Assembly: GCA_910576535.1 (NCBI GenBank)
Contig: CAJTKK010000001.1
Location: 345,437 to 409,436, forward strand
Origin: an uncultured Lachnospiraceae bacterium
GTDB lineage: Bacteria > Bacillota > Clostridia > Lachnospirales > Lachnospiraceae
Direction: 5' to 3'
DNA length: 64,000 bases
Every line of letters starts with the position of its first letter. The first letter of the stretch is position 1. The position numbers were made by a program, and so were the translations under genes. Below are positions 1 to 8,784 of the stretch, in pieces. The notes beneath the pieces were generated by a model. The model did no database searches. It saw only the letters and a program-made list of their open reading frames with translations, and was not told where the DNA came from.

Positions 1-2471
1 TCCGCATCGTAGATCAACAGCCTCCTGTTCAATATTTCCGGGATTACAATGCCGCAGACAGGGGATGTTTCCGGCGCAGCGCTGCTCAAGACTTCATCAT
101 CCGCTGCTGCCGTAAAATCAGCATTCAGCCTGACGAAATCCGAAAAGGATGGCCTAAGCAGCCCATAATCCTCTTCTTCACAAGAAACCGTCTCCGCAAA
201 ATCAACCTCGCACCCGTTGTAGTATGATTTCTGTACCAGGGGCTGCGTCAGCCCGAAGGTACTCACCAAGGCCAAATCCGTAAGTTTCACGTATCCCCCA
301 TGCATAGGAAGCAGATCCTGATGAGGCAGAATAGATTTTCTGCTGTCTCCAATGCAGGCCGAAACCAGATCTGCCATTTCCTCATCCCCGCCGATTCCCA
401 TCACCGGAAATTGCAGCGCCTGCCAGAATCCTCCGAAAAATTCACCAAACCCACTTAAGCTTTGTGAAATAACAGGCAGATTTTTTACTTTTTCCGCCAT
501 TTCCCCCAATTCCTCTTCCTGGTTTATTCCGGCATATCTTTCCATCACGCTTCCTAATGTTTTTACCGCATGGGGCGTCAGCAATATCTGTCCGGACATC
601 TTATATTTTTTCAGTTGCCGGGGCGTCAGGCCGCCCTGGTAGACCAGATCCGTATCCCCATATTCCAGCCGCCATCCGTCCAAAGTATTGTCTTTTTCTT
701 CATTGGTCCTGGTAGGATAATACTCAATCCCCCAAATCATGCAAAGCGTGGCAAAATCAAAAGGATCCTCATTGACGGCAATCCGGCTGGGACGCCGGCC
801 TTCTATTTTTATTTCCCCAATAAGAGAACTTACCGCTTCCAAAGTTGCTTTTCCCAGCAGGCAAGTCTGCATAAGCAAATCAGCATAGGCCGGCGGAAGC
901 TGGCTGTCACTGCAGGTTCCCTCCATGCATTTTTCCAAAAAATCTTCCCTTCCTATATCCGTATGGACAGCCTCTATCTGGCATTCCAGCAAGCCGTCCG
1001 GTGTAAACCTTCCGTCTTCGCCAAAAGCAAACGTGCGCCGGACCCCTTCCCCACTTAACAAAAGAGCGGGATCCTTTGCCGCAAAGAAAAATTCACTTCC
1101 GTTTTTTTCACACTCCGCCCCTTTCGGCAGGCTGTCGGAAAGCGTATGGATCCGCGCCTTATAATCCTCTTCTTTTTTCTTGATATCCGCTTCCAGATCC
1201 CGGATGGAACGGATGGTCTTCCTCATCTCATCCAATAGCTCCTGCTTCGGCAGATACCCCTCTTTTTCCCCTTCCCCGTCTTCATACAATAAAACATACT
1301 GCTCCCATAAAGTAAATAACACCCCCCGTGAAAAGAGAAGCCTGCGTTTTAAATCACCGGTCTCCCTTCCCAGTTTCTTTATGTCAGAAATACAGGAACC
1401 TGATTTTTTATTGCTATCCCACCCGGTATCCTGATCTACGGAAATATGGATACTGGAATCCAGGCTATCATATCTGGCAAACCTGTGATAATGAATCTGA
1501 TCGTCAATGAAAAAATTCCCGTCCTCCCGCCCCATCCCGTCATATAACTCATACTGGAGCGCAGTAAGCATCCGTTCTGTAATCCGGCTGTCCGGATCCA
1601 GAAATTTTTTCATCATTTTTGACAATGCCTCTGCCGAGTTGTTCCCAAATACAATGTTTACTTTCCCTTCCGGTATTTTGGCATAATCATGGGAAAAGCC
1701 TTTCCACAAAATGGAATCTATCATGCCATAAACTATCGTACGGTTGCCTATCCCCTCTTCTACGTCTGCGCACAATCCATAAGCCTGAAGAATTTTTTCA
1801 AAATCATCCACCGTTTTTACACCGGAAAACGGGTCTTTCGTTTCATCCGAAAAATAGCCCATGACAAAATAAGTAAGCTTGATTTCATCCTGGATTGGCA
1901 AATCGGACAGATCGTCATGAAAGCCAAAAACACTGCGGCAGTTGGGATAGTAAGCGGCAAAAAGCATATCGCCCGCCCCTACCGCCGTCAGTTTATCCAA
2001 ATAACCCTCATTGTCTCCCATTTCCTTCCCTTGCCCTGCCGGATAGCTTCTCCCCAAATATCTCCATTTCCTCCTGTCGTCGGGATCTTCAAAAAAGGGG
2101 ATAGTGATGCTTTTCCCATAAGACTTGTCCAGGGAAATAAAATCGCTTTCCACTATAAAGCATTTTGCCTGCAATTTATCCCCCTCATGCCCGCCCCATA
2201 TCCTCGTTACCGCATAACGGTTAGGCGCCGCAGGGTAATCCTCCCCATCGGCGGAATGAGTAAACGCATCCGGCAATATAAAATGCAGATGCACGCCCGG
2301 TTCTAACGGCTTTTCCTTTTCAAAGGCGCCAGGCGTATTCCTGCTGCCTAAAACGGAATTGGCCATTACCGTTTTATAATCAGGCGCCATCCGCGGAACA
2401 TCCCTTTGGGACGTCCTTATGCTGCCCGACGCATATGCTTCAACAAACATCGGAATAATCAGATTCCCCAA
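1..2471 (-). CDS. Very large protein of unknown function (3' end outside window)
   Basis: The frame is open from 2471 to the window edge, giving at least 823 residues. I chose a TTG start at 2471 because a GGAGG at 2480-2484 sits 8 bases upstream; the next ATG, at 2450, has no site at a usable distance. The start overlaps the end of the preceding gene by 32 bases, so translation is probably coupled. The protein begins MGNLIIPMFVEAYASG. No signal peptide or membrane segment is apparent. A charged, probably coiled-coil stretch lies near residue 410 (around IRDLEADIKKKEEDYKARI). Later segments include FFAAKDPALLLSGEG and WGIEYYPTRT, which resemble, from memory only, very large uncharacterised proteins of actinobacteria and other phyla. 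I cannot assign a function. It is the last visible gene of the DUF6603 operon. Confidence 0.85.
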   Translation of the reverse strand, partial: MGNLIIPMFVEAYASGSIRTSQRDVPRMAPDYKTVMANSVLGSRNTPGAFEKEKPLEPGVHLHFILPDAFTHSADGEDYPAAPNRYAVTRIWGGHEGDKLQAKCFIVESDFISLDKSYGKSITIPFFEDPDDRRKWRYLGRSYPAGQGKEMGDNEGYLDKLTAVGAGDMLFAAYYPNCRSVFGFHDDLSDLPIQDEIKLTYFVMGYFSDETKDPFSGVKTVDDFEKILQAYGLCADVEEGIGNRTIVYGMIDSILWKGFSHDYAKIPEGKVNIVFGNNSAEALSKMMKKFLDPDSRITERMLTALQYELYDGMGREDGNFFIDDQIHYHRFARYDSLDSSIHISVDQDTGWDSNKKSGSCISDIKKLGRETGDLKRRLLFSRGVLFTLWEQYVLLYEDGEGEKEGYLPKQELLDEMRKTIRSIRDLEADIKKKEEDYKARIHTLSDSLPKGAECEKNGSEFFFAAKDPALLLSGEGVRRTFAFGEDGRFTPDGLLECQIEAVHTDIGREDFLEKCMEGTCSDSQLPPAYADLLMQTCLLGKATLEAVSSLIGEIKIEGRRPSRIAVNEDPFDFATLCMIWGIEYYPTRTNEEKDNTLDGWRLEYGDTDLVYQGGLTPRQLKKYKMSGQILLTPHAVKTLGSVMERYAGINQEEELGEMAEKVKNLPVISQSLSGFGEFFGGFWQALQFPVMGIGGDEEMADLVSACIGDSRKSILPHQDLLPMHGGYVKLTDLALVSTFGLTQPLVQKSYYNGCEVDFAETVSCEEEDYGLLRPSFSDFVRLNADFTAAADDEVLSSAAPETSPVCGIVIPEILNRRLLIYDA

Positions 2472-3294
2472 ACGTCCCGCCTCCTTTCAGAAATTCTGCC
2501 CTTTTCGCTACAGCTATCAGCTCAAACGCCAGTTCCGGCGACCTCACATCCGTTTGAAGCAATTCTCCCATGCGCTTTGCCAGTCCAACGACATCTATTT
2601 TTCCCCCTGCTCCCGTAAACTGCCTTACATCCACTCTTGCTTTTTCTATTGGAACCCCAAAATCCTCCTCCTTTACGCTTTTTAGAACAAGTTCATTTTC
2701 ATTGTCCGCCACCCCGAACCGCAGTCCCGTCTTCGGTTCGGAAATGACAAACTTTGTAAGTTCCCCGTCAAAAATGCACAGCAGGATATCATTGGCCAAC
2801 GCATCCATTCTTAAAATTTCAAGGAGGGTTTCCCCATTGTACCCAAATGCCTCCAAGCCCCTCCATTTGCCTACCAGTTCCGAACGCAGAATAAATCCTG
2901 TCCTTGCCTTCCCTGATACCGGCAATGCATCCCTGCGGCGGCGGTGATTCGGATGCATATGCAAAAAGCGGGAACGGGAAAGCCGTTGCGTAGCGGCGGA
3001 TGCCACAAAGCCAAAACTTCCGTTATCAATAAGAGCGTCCGCCTCCGCCACGCGGCCAATGGACATTGCCCCGTCCGTAAAAGCATCCAGCCAGTTTTCA
3101 TCCAAGTAAAAAAATCGTATGCTCTCCGGCGGAAGAAGTTTCTCATCAGGAACCAGGTAAGAAAAAGGAACGTCCTTCAATAGTCTTAGTTCCGAAACAA
3201 AATTGCAGATTTCCTGCAATGTCCCATCTTCCTCATCACAGCAAAAGTTACTCCGCAGACGCGTCTGTAAAGGCTCCAGCAGAATTCTTTTCAT
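2440..3294 (-). CDS. Uncharacterised protein of the DUF6603 cluster (about 284 aa)
   Basis: I do not recognise a family. The protein is acidic, soluble-looking and mixed alpha/beta, with no signal peptide or membrane segment. An ATG at 3294 and a GTG at 3306 are both possible starts; the AAAGGGG just upstream is too far from the first and too close to the second, so the start is uncertain. The preceding gene ends at 3314. The N-terminal half has a run of short conserved-looking motifs (FLHMHPNHRRRRD near residue 110-120, then GKARTGFILRSELVGKW) that could be a substrate or partner surface; this is only a guess. It overlaps the next gene by 32 bases and is clearly part of the same transcript. 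Confidence 0.8.
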   Translation of the reverse strand: MKRILLEPLQTRLRSNFCCDEEDGTLQEICNFVSELRLLKDVPFSYLVPDEKLLPPESIRFFYLDENWLDAFTDGAMSIGRVAEADALIDNGSFGFVASAATQRLSRSRFLHMHPNHRRRRDALPVSGKARTGFILRSELVGKWRGLEAFGYNGETLLEILRMDALANDILLCIFDGELTKFVISEPKTGLRFGVADNENELVLKSVKEEDFGVPIEKARVDVRQFTGAGGKIDVVGLAKRMGELLQTDVRSPELAFELIAVAKRAEFLKGGGTFGESDYSDVC

Positions 3295-3313
3295 AGAAAT
3301 GCTCACACCCCTT

Positions 3314-4510
3314 TCACATTCCAGGCATATTCTTCACAGCTTCATAGATATCCGCTGGCTTCAAATTCTCCTCCAGCATCCTCCTGTGCATTTTCAGCTT
3401 CTGTTTTTTCCGGTAAGAAACCATTAACGCCCCCTCCGGCTTCCGGCTCAAGGCAGCCAGCCGCCCCATCTGGAAAGCCGCAGCATAAGAAACATCAAAA
3501 ATGCCATTTTCCGGGTCGTAAACGAGATAGCCGTCCGCCGTATGCTTAGGCCCTATACGGCTTCCCGGACCCTCATAAGGCAGAAACGGGGAACGGTAAA
3601 GGGAATAAGTCATTTCCCCGCTCCTCGTATAATGTTTTTTAGGCACATAACCTTTCTTCAGGACTTCCTTTTCCTGATCATACCCTATGACTCCCGTATT
3701 CCGGCTTAATTTTTCAATCAGCGATGCAAATGTTTCCGACTGGCTGCGGGCAGAAAATACGGAAAAACGGTGAAGCGATACGAGGCGGATCTTATCATAT
3801 CCGTCCGGTATTTTTTCCGGCATTCCCAGCATGGAAACAAGATGAACCGTACTTTTTTGCATCTCTTTTTCCCCTGTTGGAATAAAACGGTTTGCCATAA
3901 TCACTGAAAAATCCCCGTTCATTGCCGTCACCTCATCCTCCGTGTCCGCCAAATCCACTCTTTTTCCATGGGTCAGGTAAGTCATTTCTTCAAAGGTAGG
4001 CATAATGGACAGATACAGTTGCCTGGAAATATCTACAACATGACAGCAGTCCGTCCCTTTTTCTGCCGTCACCTTTGGCAGCAGGGAGCGGTCGGGAAAA
4101 AATAGACGAGGCTGTTTATCACCCAGCAGTTTTTCCACCGTTATATCGGATTCTTCCGCCTCCTCCCCTTCCGCAATCACAATGAGTGCCGCCCACGGCA
4201 CAGGTACGCCGTTTATCTCTTCCGCAATTGTATATTCCCATGGCATCGTTTCGTTTTTCAATGTGATGAAGGGGATCTGCCTGGAAAAATCCCCGCACTC
4301 GTTTTCTGACGGGGAAACGCTGAAAATAGTGTCCGCATCCAAAGTATACGCCCTTGAAGCAACATAAAAATATTCCGTTTTTTTAAACGTATCCTCTGCA
4401 GGCTTCCTAACCTTCTGTGTCACTTCCACTTTATGCCTGCCGCTGCCCAGCGCAGGCTTTCGGAATCCAATCAGTTTCATTTTTTCATTTTTATCATATT
4501 GATTATCCAT
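3314..4510 (-). CDS. Uncharacterised 398-aa protein of the DUF6603 cluster
   Basis: The ATG at 4510 overlaps the end of the DUF6603 gene by 8 bases; a GGAGG lies about 15 bases upstream, so initiation is probably coupled to termination of the upstream gene. No signal peptide or membrane segment is seen. The N-terminal part (residues 10-130) looks like a beta domain that starts KLIGFRKPALGSGRH. The central part contains RLVSLHRFSVFSARSQSETF, followed by a segment with LYRSPFLPYEG. The C-terminal 50 residues are basic and helical. The overall build resembles, from memory, companions of DUF6603 proteins in unrelated bacteria, which I cannot confirm here. Function unknown. Confidence 0.8.
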   Translation of the reverse strand: MDNQYDKNEKMKLIGFRKPALGSGRHKVEVTQKVRKPAEDTFKKTEYFYVASRAYTLDADTIFSVSPSENECGDFSRQIPFITLKNETMPWEYTIAEEINGVPVPWAALIVIAEGEEAEESDITVEKLLGDKQPRLFFPDRSLLPKVTAEKGTDCCHVVDISRQLYLSIMPTFEEMTYLTHGKRVDLADTEDEVTAMNGDFSVIMANRFIPTGEKEMQKSTVHLVSMLGMPEKIPDGYDKIRLVSLHRFSVFSARSQSETFASLIEKLSRNTGVIGYDQEKEVLKKGYVPKKHYTRSGEMTYSLYRSPFLPYEGPGSRIGPKHTADGYLVYDPENGIFDVSYAAAFQMGRLAALSRKPEGALMVSYRKKQKLKMHRRMLEENLKPADIYEAVKNMPGM

Positions 4511-7500
4511 ATACCGGTATAACTACCTCCTCATCAAAATAATCATCAGCTTCAGCCGCATATTTAGCCAAGGAAATCTCCTGTGTTAATTCCACCCCCA
4601 AACCCTCCAGGAATTCCCTCCGTTTCTTTTGTACCCCGGGGGAATTTACCGTCCTGGCAAAAACAGCAATTGTCTCCTTATCCGTATAATCCGGGCAGAC
4701 AGGCAACTCCATGTAAATGAAGGCATCCGCAATCCTCTTTGTCCCTTTCCGGTATAAATCCTCAAGAGAAATATCATTTTTTTCCGGGAATATCGTTATT
4801 TCCGGCTCGGGGGAACAGACCTCCATGCCGCAGGGAACATCCCGGACAAGCTCCCCCTCCCCGCCCCATAACGCCGAGGGCAGGTTCCTGCGGATAACCG
4901 AACCATGGAAGGCTGCTTTGCCTCCTCCTTCATCTGTCACTGTTACCGTAAAACCGGTTTCCAGCCTGTCACCCTTCCCCCCCATAGGTTTTACTCTCAC
5001 AGCGGCAGGAGTAAATTCTATTTTTTCCCCATTGAGGCAGGCATCCGTCACTGGCACTGCAGTCTCGGCAGAAATCGTAACCCCATTTTTCGATACAGTA
5101 TAAAATTCCTCTTTGCCTACCGTAATTTTTCCATTTAAACCGCCAGCCAGAACTATTTTCAAAGGCTCCGTTTCCGCCGTCCCCGCCTCCCGCTGGCCAA
5201 GCTGCCTTTCTTTTCCATCCCCGGCCGGCAAAAAGGATTCGCAAAATTTCTGCCAGTCCAGTTCCCCAGCCTCTTTGGAAGCATTTGCGCCAATGGTAAT
5301 CTTGAAAGAAAGAACCCATATTTTAATAACCGCAACTGCAGAAAAATCCGGCCCCCATATATGAAGATCCGTCCCCAGCTCTACTGTAATTGTTTTGGAA
5401 ATGGACCATAATTTCAACCGGTAGGAAGCCCCCAATGTGATACCTATTTCAATATCATAGCAAAACGGCTTCCACCCAATCAGAAAATCTGCCTTTGCAA
5501 TAAAATAAGCCTTTAAATTCCCAAGCGTATAAGTCATGCTCAATCTTCCGCCGGCCATAACCGTACTTGGCGTCAGCGCAAAATATGCTTCCCCTGTTAT
5601 ATTTACGGAATCCCCAATATTCCAATGAAATCCCACACGGGGTACGTCCGGATAATGTCCGGGTTTATTTTTTTCATATTTCGGATGATACCCTCCCAGC
5701 GATATTACAAAATCCCCCGCATGTATTCCCCCAAACCACATAAAGAAAGCAAATCCCCCGGTTAGATGGCAGTCCTTGGAAAGAATATAAGATTCGGAAG
5801 TCAATCTGGCTTCTATCCCCAAAAAACCTTCCTCCGGCTTCACCTGGGCTTTCAAGGCAAGCTGCGCATAGGCAAGCGGCATCACCTTTTTCTCCCCGCT
5901 GCACGCAGGAGGCATGGTGATACCGGAAATCCCCAGCACGCCGATTTCCACATTGTTTCCGAAACTCACCGATAAAAGCACATCGCTTAATGCAATTTCA
6001 AACGTACTGAACTTAATCCCGAAGACCAGGAACCTTTGCCCGCTCTCATCTTGTATGTACTGTTGCAGTTCTGCAAGCATTCCATCCTCATTTATTTTTC
6101 CTGCTGCCGCCTTAATCAGCGGATAATCCGCCACGCTCTCAATATCCGGCATAACCAGCCTCTTATTATATCCGAACCCTAAAGCCAGGCCTTTCACAAA
6201 GAAGGCGGGCGGTCCTCCGATATCCGCAGAAATGATCCCATAAGCAAACAGATATCCGTCCTTTTTGTATTCCGCCGCCACAGAAAGGGAAAATGGCTTT
6301 GTCTGTATGGTCAGCAGCCCGGAATAAGTATCCCCGTTCCTCATCAAAGCCCCGTTTATACCAAGCCCTTTGCCCGTATAAGAAATCCCAAACCCTGAAA
6401 TAGAAAATCGAATGGAAAAATCCGTCATAGATACGCCTATCCCGGCCCCAAACAAGTCAAACCGCAAAGGATGTACATTCAGCGAAGTATCCATCCTAAA
6501 GATAAGGCGGGATCCCTCTATCCCCACCCCGATTCTGTGCAGTGAAAAAATAGCCAGGGATTTCTCTATCTTAAGCCAGAAAACTTTCGGCGAAGCATGA
6601 TTGGACGTAAGAACCCAATCCCCCTTTGCCGGCAGGAAGCCCTCTCCAACGCTAACAACATCCCCCTGCTGCAAAAGGGCTTTTTCCCCGGGTTCATAAA
6701 TCTGCCATTGCTGTCTGTTTCCAAAAACAGCAAATTCCATCCTGACCCCTGCCGGCATTTCTTTTGACTCATCGGGGGATGTAAGGATATAAACACCAAT
6801 ATCCTTAACCCCAAAATCTTCCTTCTTTACGGAAAACTGACCCGCAAGGCCTCCTGCTACCGGAAGACGCGCAAAAGAAAGGTCTATGCCCAGGGAAACC
6901 GCGATGCGGTATTCTGTCCGCTCCCCAAAATCAATGGATATCTCTATCTCTCCGCCGGAACTTGCCCGTACGCTCCCGGTCAATCTTTTTTTCCCAAAAT
7001 CATAAGTAAGCCCCGCATGACTCAGCCCTATCTGTGTAATAAAATGCCAGCTTTCTTCTATATCCATAAATCCCACTGCATGTAACAAATCCTCAAAAGT
7101 CACGGTATCCCCCGGCCTTTTAGGCTGATAGGACATGGAAATCATGCTTTTATGCTCTACGGATCCGCTATCATACCGGTAAACGCAGCTTACGTCCTGG
7201 CTCTCCCCTATCTCCAGCATACATGCAATATCAATGGAATGACGCCAACCGCCTTCCTGCCTCACCGACACCGCTTTCACACTTGTCATAAAAGAAAACA
7301 GTTTTTTTAAAGTTTTATCGCTGCCGCTAAATCCTGCAGAAATCGCAAAACGGAAAGAAGGATTCTCTTCCAGGCCACAGTCAAAAACAAGAGAAGAAAT
7401 AACAAAATCAAAGCTTTCTGACAGCAAACAGCTACTGCCGAAAAAGTCATGAAATAAATCCGATAAATGCATGTTTATATTTTCCGTAATACAACATGCA

Positions 7501-8765
7501 AAACGGTAATTACCGCCCCCTAAATAACTGCCTGAAACTTCAAATCCCACACTGCAGATAGAAAAGCTGCCCGTTAATGAAACGGAAAAACTGCCGGAAC
7601 CATACGTTACCTGAAGAAATATTTTTTCTATTGCCATTTTCTTTTGGCCTATATCAAACTGCAGGACATCGCTGGCTCCCAGCTCAAATGCATATCGGCC
7701 GGAGCCAAAGCCCATCCGGGCAGAAAGCCGGTCAAACGTTAATTCCGGCAGCTCCGTCTTAAGAAAAAGCTCTGATACCGCAGAAAAGTCAAGAAGACTG
7801 CCTTCTTTTAACCCCAGGCCGATCTCCATCCGGCCCGGATCCACATAAACCTCATATAAGCTGCCGCCAATGCGGAATTCCCCACAGGCATAAAACATGA
7901 ACACGCTTGAGGCAAGGCTTTGGTTCACACTGAAATGAATACTTGGAGTAAATGTAATTTTACCCGATGCCACCGTTAAAGCATGATCCGAAGCCAGACA
8001 TGCCGTAAAAGCTTGTACAGACTCTTCCGTAGCATCTATAAAGACTTCCTTTAACTTCAAATGGTCAAAAACAGAGCGGGCAAATCCTTCCGGCAAATAA
8101 TCCCCTATTTCAATATCTTTCACCTGAAACATAGAAAATATCTGCTCTGCCGTATATTCCTCACACGAAGGAAAAACGCCATAAACCGAATAATGCCCGT
8201 TCCCCAATATCTGATTCACCGTCATCCTGTTTTTTGTCTGATGTGACAGAAGAAAACAATCATAAGTAAACCCGGGCAAAAAACGGGTTTCCTTAGTTGT
8301 ACCGCTAAAAAAGCGGAGACTTTCCAACGCAAAGCCCAAAGAAGATATTTGTATGGATATGTCTTGCAAATCCTGATAAATACCCGCAAAAACAATTTCA
8401 CCATATTCATCCTGCGTAATATGGCATAAGATTCTGCGGATACCGGCAATTTCCTTATAGCAGGCCGATTCCTGCAGGAAATCCGGGAGCTTTTTCAATT
8501 CCCCATAAAATATAATACCGTTTTCAGACGGCTCCCCCGGAAGTTCCAGATCACAGAGCGTCAAATCCGAAAGGCAGTGATAAAGCGGCTGTTCCCCTTC
8601 TGGATGGACTGCCTCCCATTCTTCCTCCTTATAATACCCCGGCACACCAGGAAAAATATCTTTTAATGCACACTCTTTTGTATTTTCTTTCAGCAAACTG
8701 AAAATGGAACTTATTTCTTTTGATACAGCCTTTTTTTCCATTTTATCCCCCATTCCCCAATGCAT
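4503..8765 (-). CDS. DUF6603-type giant beta-rich protein (1420 aa)
   Basis: The protein is dominated by long series of alternating amphipathic beta strands, with repeated patterns such as GFGISYTGKGLGINGAL and LGASYRLKLWS. The last third (about residues 950-1200), including FFMWFGGIHAGDF, GYHPKYEK, VGFHWNIGDSVNI and LHIWGPDFSAVAVIKIWVL, is what I recognise as DUF6603. There is no signal peptide, so it is probably cytoplasmic or exported by an unusual route. The repeated strands suggest an elongated beta sheet or trough; that is inference. A start at 8741, with GGGGG five bases upstream, is an alternative to 8765. It lies 19 bases after the nucleotidyltransferase-like gene and overlaps the next gene by 8 bases. 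No biochemical role is known to me for this family. Confidence 0.85.
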   Translation of the reverse strand: MHWGMGDKMEKKAVSKEISSIFSLLKENTKECALKDIFPGVPGYYKEEEWEAVHPEGEQPLYHCLSDLTLCDLELPGEPSENGIIFYGELKKLPDFLQESACYKEIAGIRRILCHITQDEYGEIVFAGIYQDLQDISIQISSLGFALESLRFFSGTTKETRFLPGFTYDCFLLSHQTKNRMTVNQILGNGHYSVYGVFPSCEEYTAEQIFSMFQVKDIEIGDYLPEGFARSVFDHLKLKEVFIDATEESVQAFTACLASDHALTVASGKITFTPSIHFSVNQSLASSVFMFYACGEFRIGGSLYEVYVDPGRMEIGLGLKEGSLLDFSAVSELFLKTELPELTFDRLSARMGFGSGRYAFELGASDVLQFDIGQKKMAIEKIFLQVTYGSGSFSVSLTGSFSICSVGFEVSGSYLGGGNYRFACCITENINMHLSDLFHDFFGSSCLLSESFDFVISSLVFDCGLEENPSFRFAISAGFSGSDKTLKKLFSFMTSVKAVSVRQEGGWRHSIDIACMLEIGESQDVSCVYRYDSGSVEHKSMISMSYQPKRPGDTVTFEDLLHAVGFMDIEESWHFITQIGLSHAGLTYDFGKKRLTGSVRASSGGEIEISIDFGERTEYRIAVSLGIDLSFARLPVAGGLAGQFSVKKEDFGVKDIGVYILTSPDESKEMPAGVRMEFAVFGNRQQWQIYEPGEKALLQQGDVVSVGEGFLPAKGDWVLTSNHASPKVFWLKIEKSLAIFSLHRIGVGIEGSRLIFRMDTSLNVHPLRFDLFGAGIGVSMTDFSIRFSISGFGISYTGKGLGINGALMRNGDTYSGLLTIQTKPFSLSVAAEYKKDGYLFAYGIISADIGGPPAFFVKGLALGFGYNKRLVMPDIESVADYPLIKAAAGKINEDGMLAELQQYIQDESGQRFLVFGIKFSTFEIALSDVLLSVSFGNNVEIGVLGISGITMPPACSGEKKVMPLAYAQLALKAQVKPEEGFLGIEARLTSESYILSKDCHLTGGFAFFMWFGGIHAGDFVISLGGYHPKYEKNKPGHYPDVPRVGFHWNIGDSVNITGEAYFALTPSTVMAGGRLSMTYTLGNLKAYFIAKADFLIGWKPFCYDIEIGITLGASYRLKLWSISKTITVELGTDLHIWGPDFSAVAVIKIWVLSFKITIGANASKEAGELDWQKFCESFLPAGDGKERQLGQREAGTAETEPLKIVLAGGLNGKITVGKEEFYTVSKNGVTISAETAVPVTDACLNGEKIEFTPAAVRVKPMGGKGDRLETGFTVTVTDEGGGKAAFHGSVIRRNLPSALWGGEGELVRDVPCGMEVCSPEPEITIFPEKNDISLEDLYRKGTKRIADAFIYMELPVCPDYTDKETIAVFARTVNSPGVQKKRREFLEGLGVELTQEISLAKYAAEADDYFDEEVVIPVYG

Positions 8766-8784
8766 TGTTTTCCGCCTGTTTTAT

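Noticed and set aside
352..2618. Several plus-strand ORFs opposite the large partial gene
   Set aside because: The minus strand carries one continuous frame with good ribosome site and codon use; the plus ORFs are short, lack ribosome sites and have the biased composition of antisense frames.
4182..8449. Short plus and minus ORFs inside the DUF6603 gene
   Set aside because: They fall within a single long frame of 1420 codons and have no ribosome sites.
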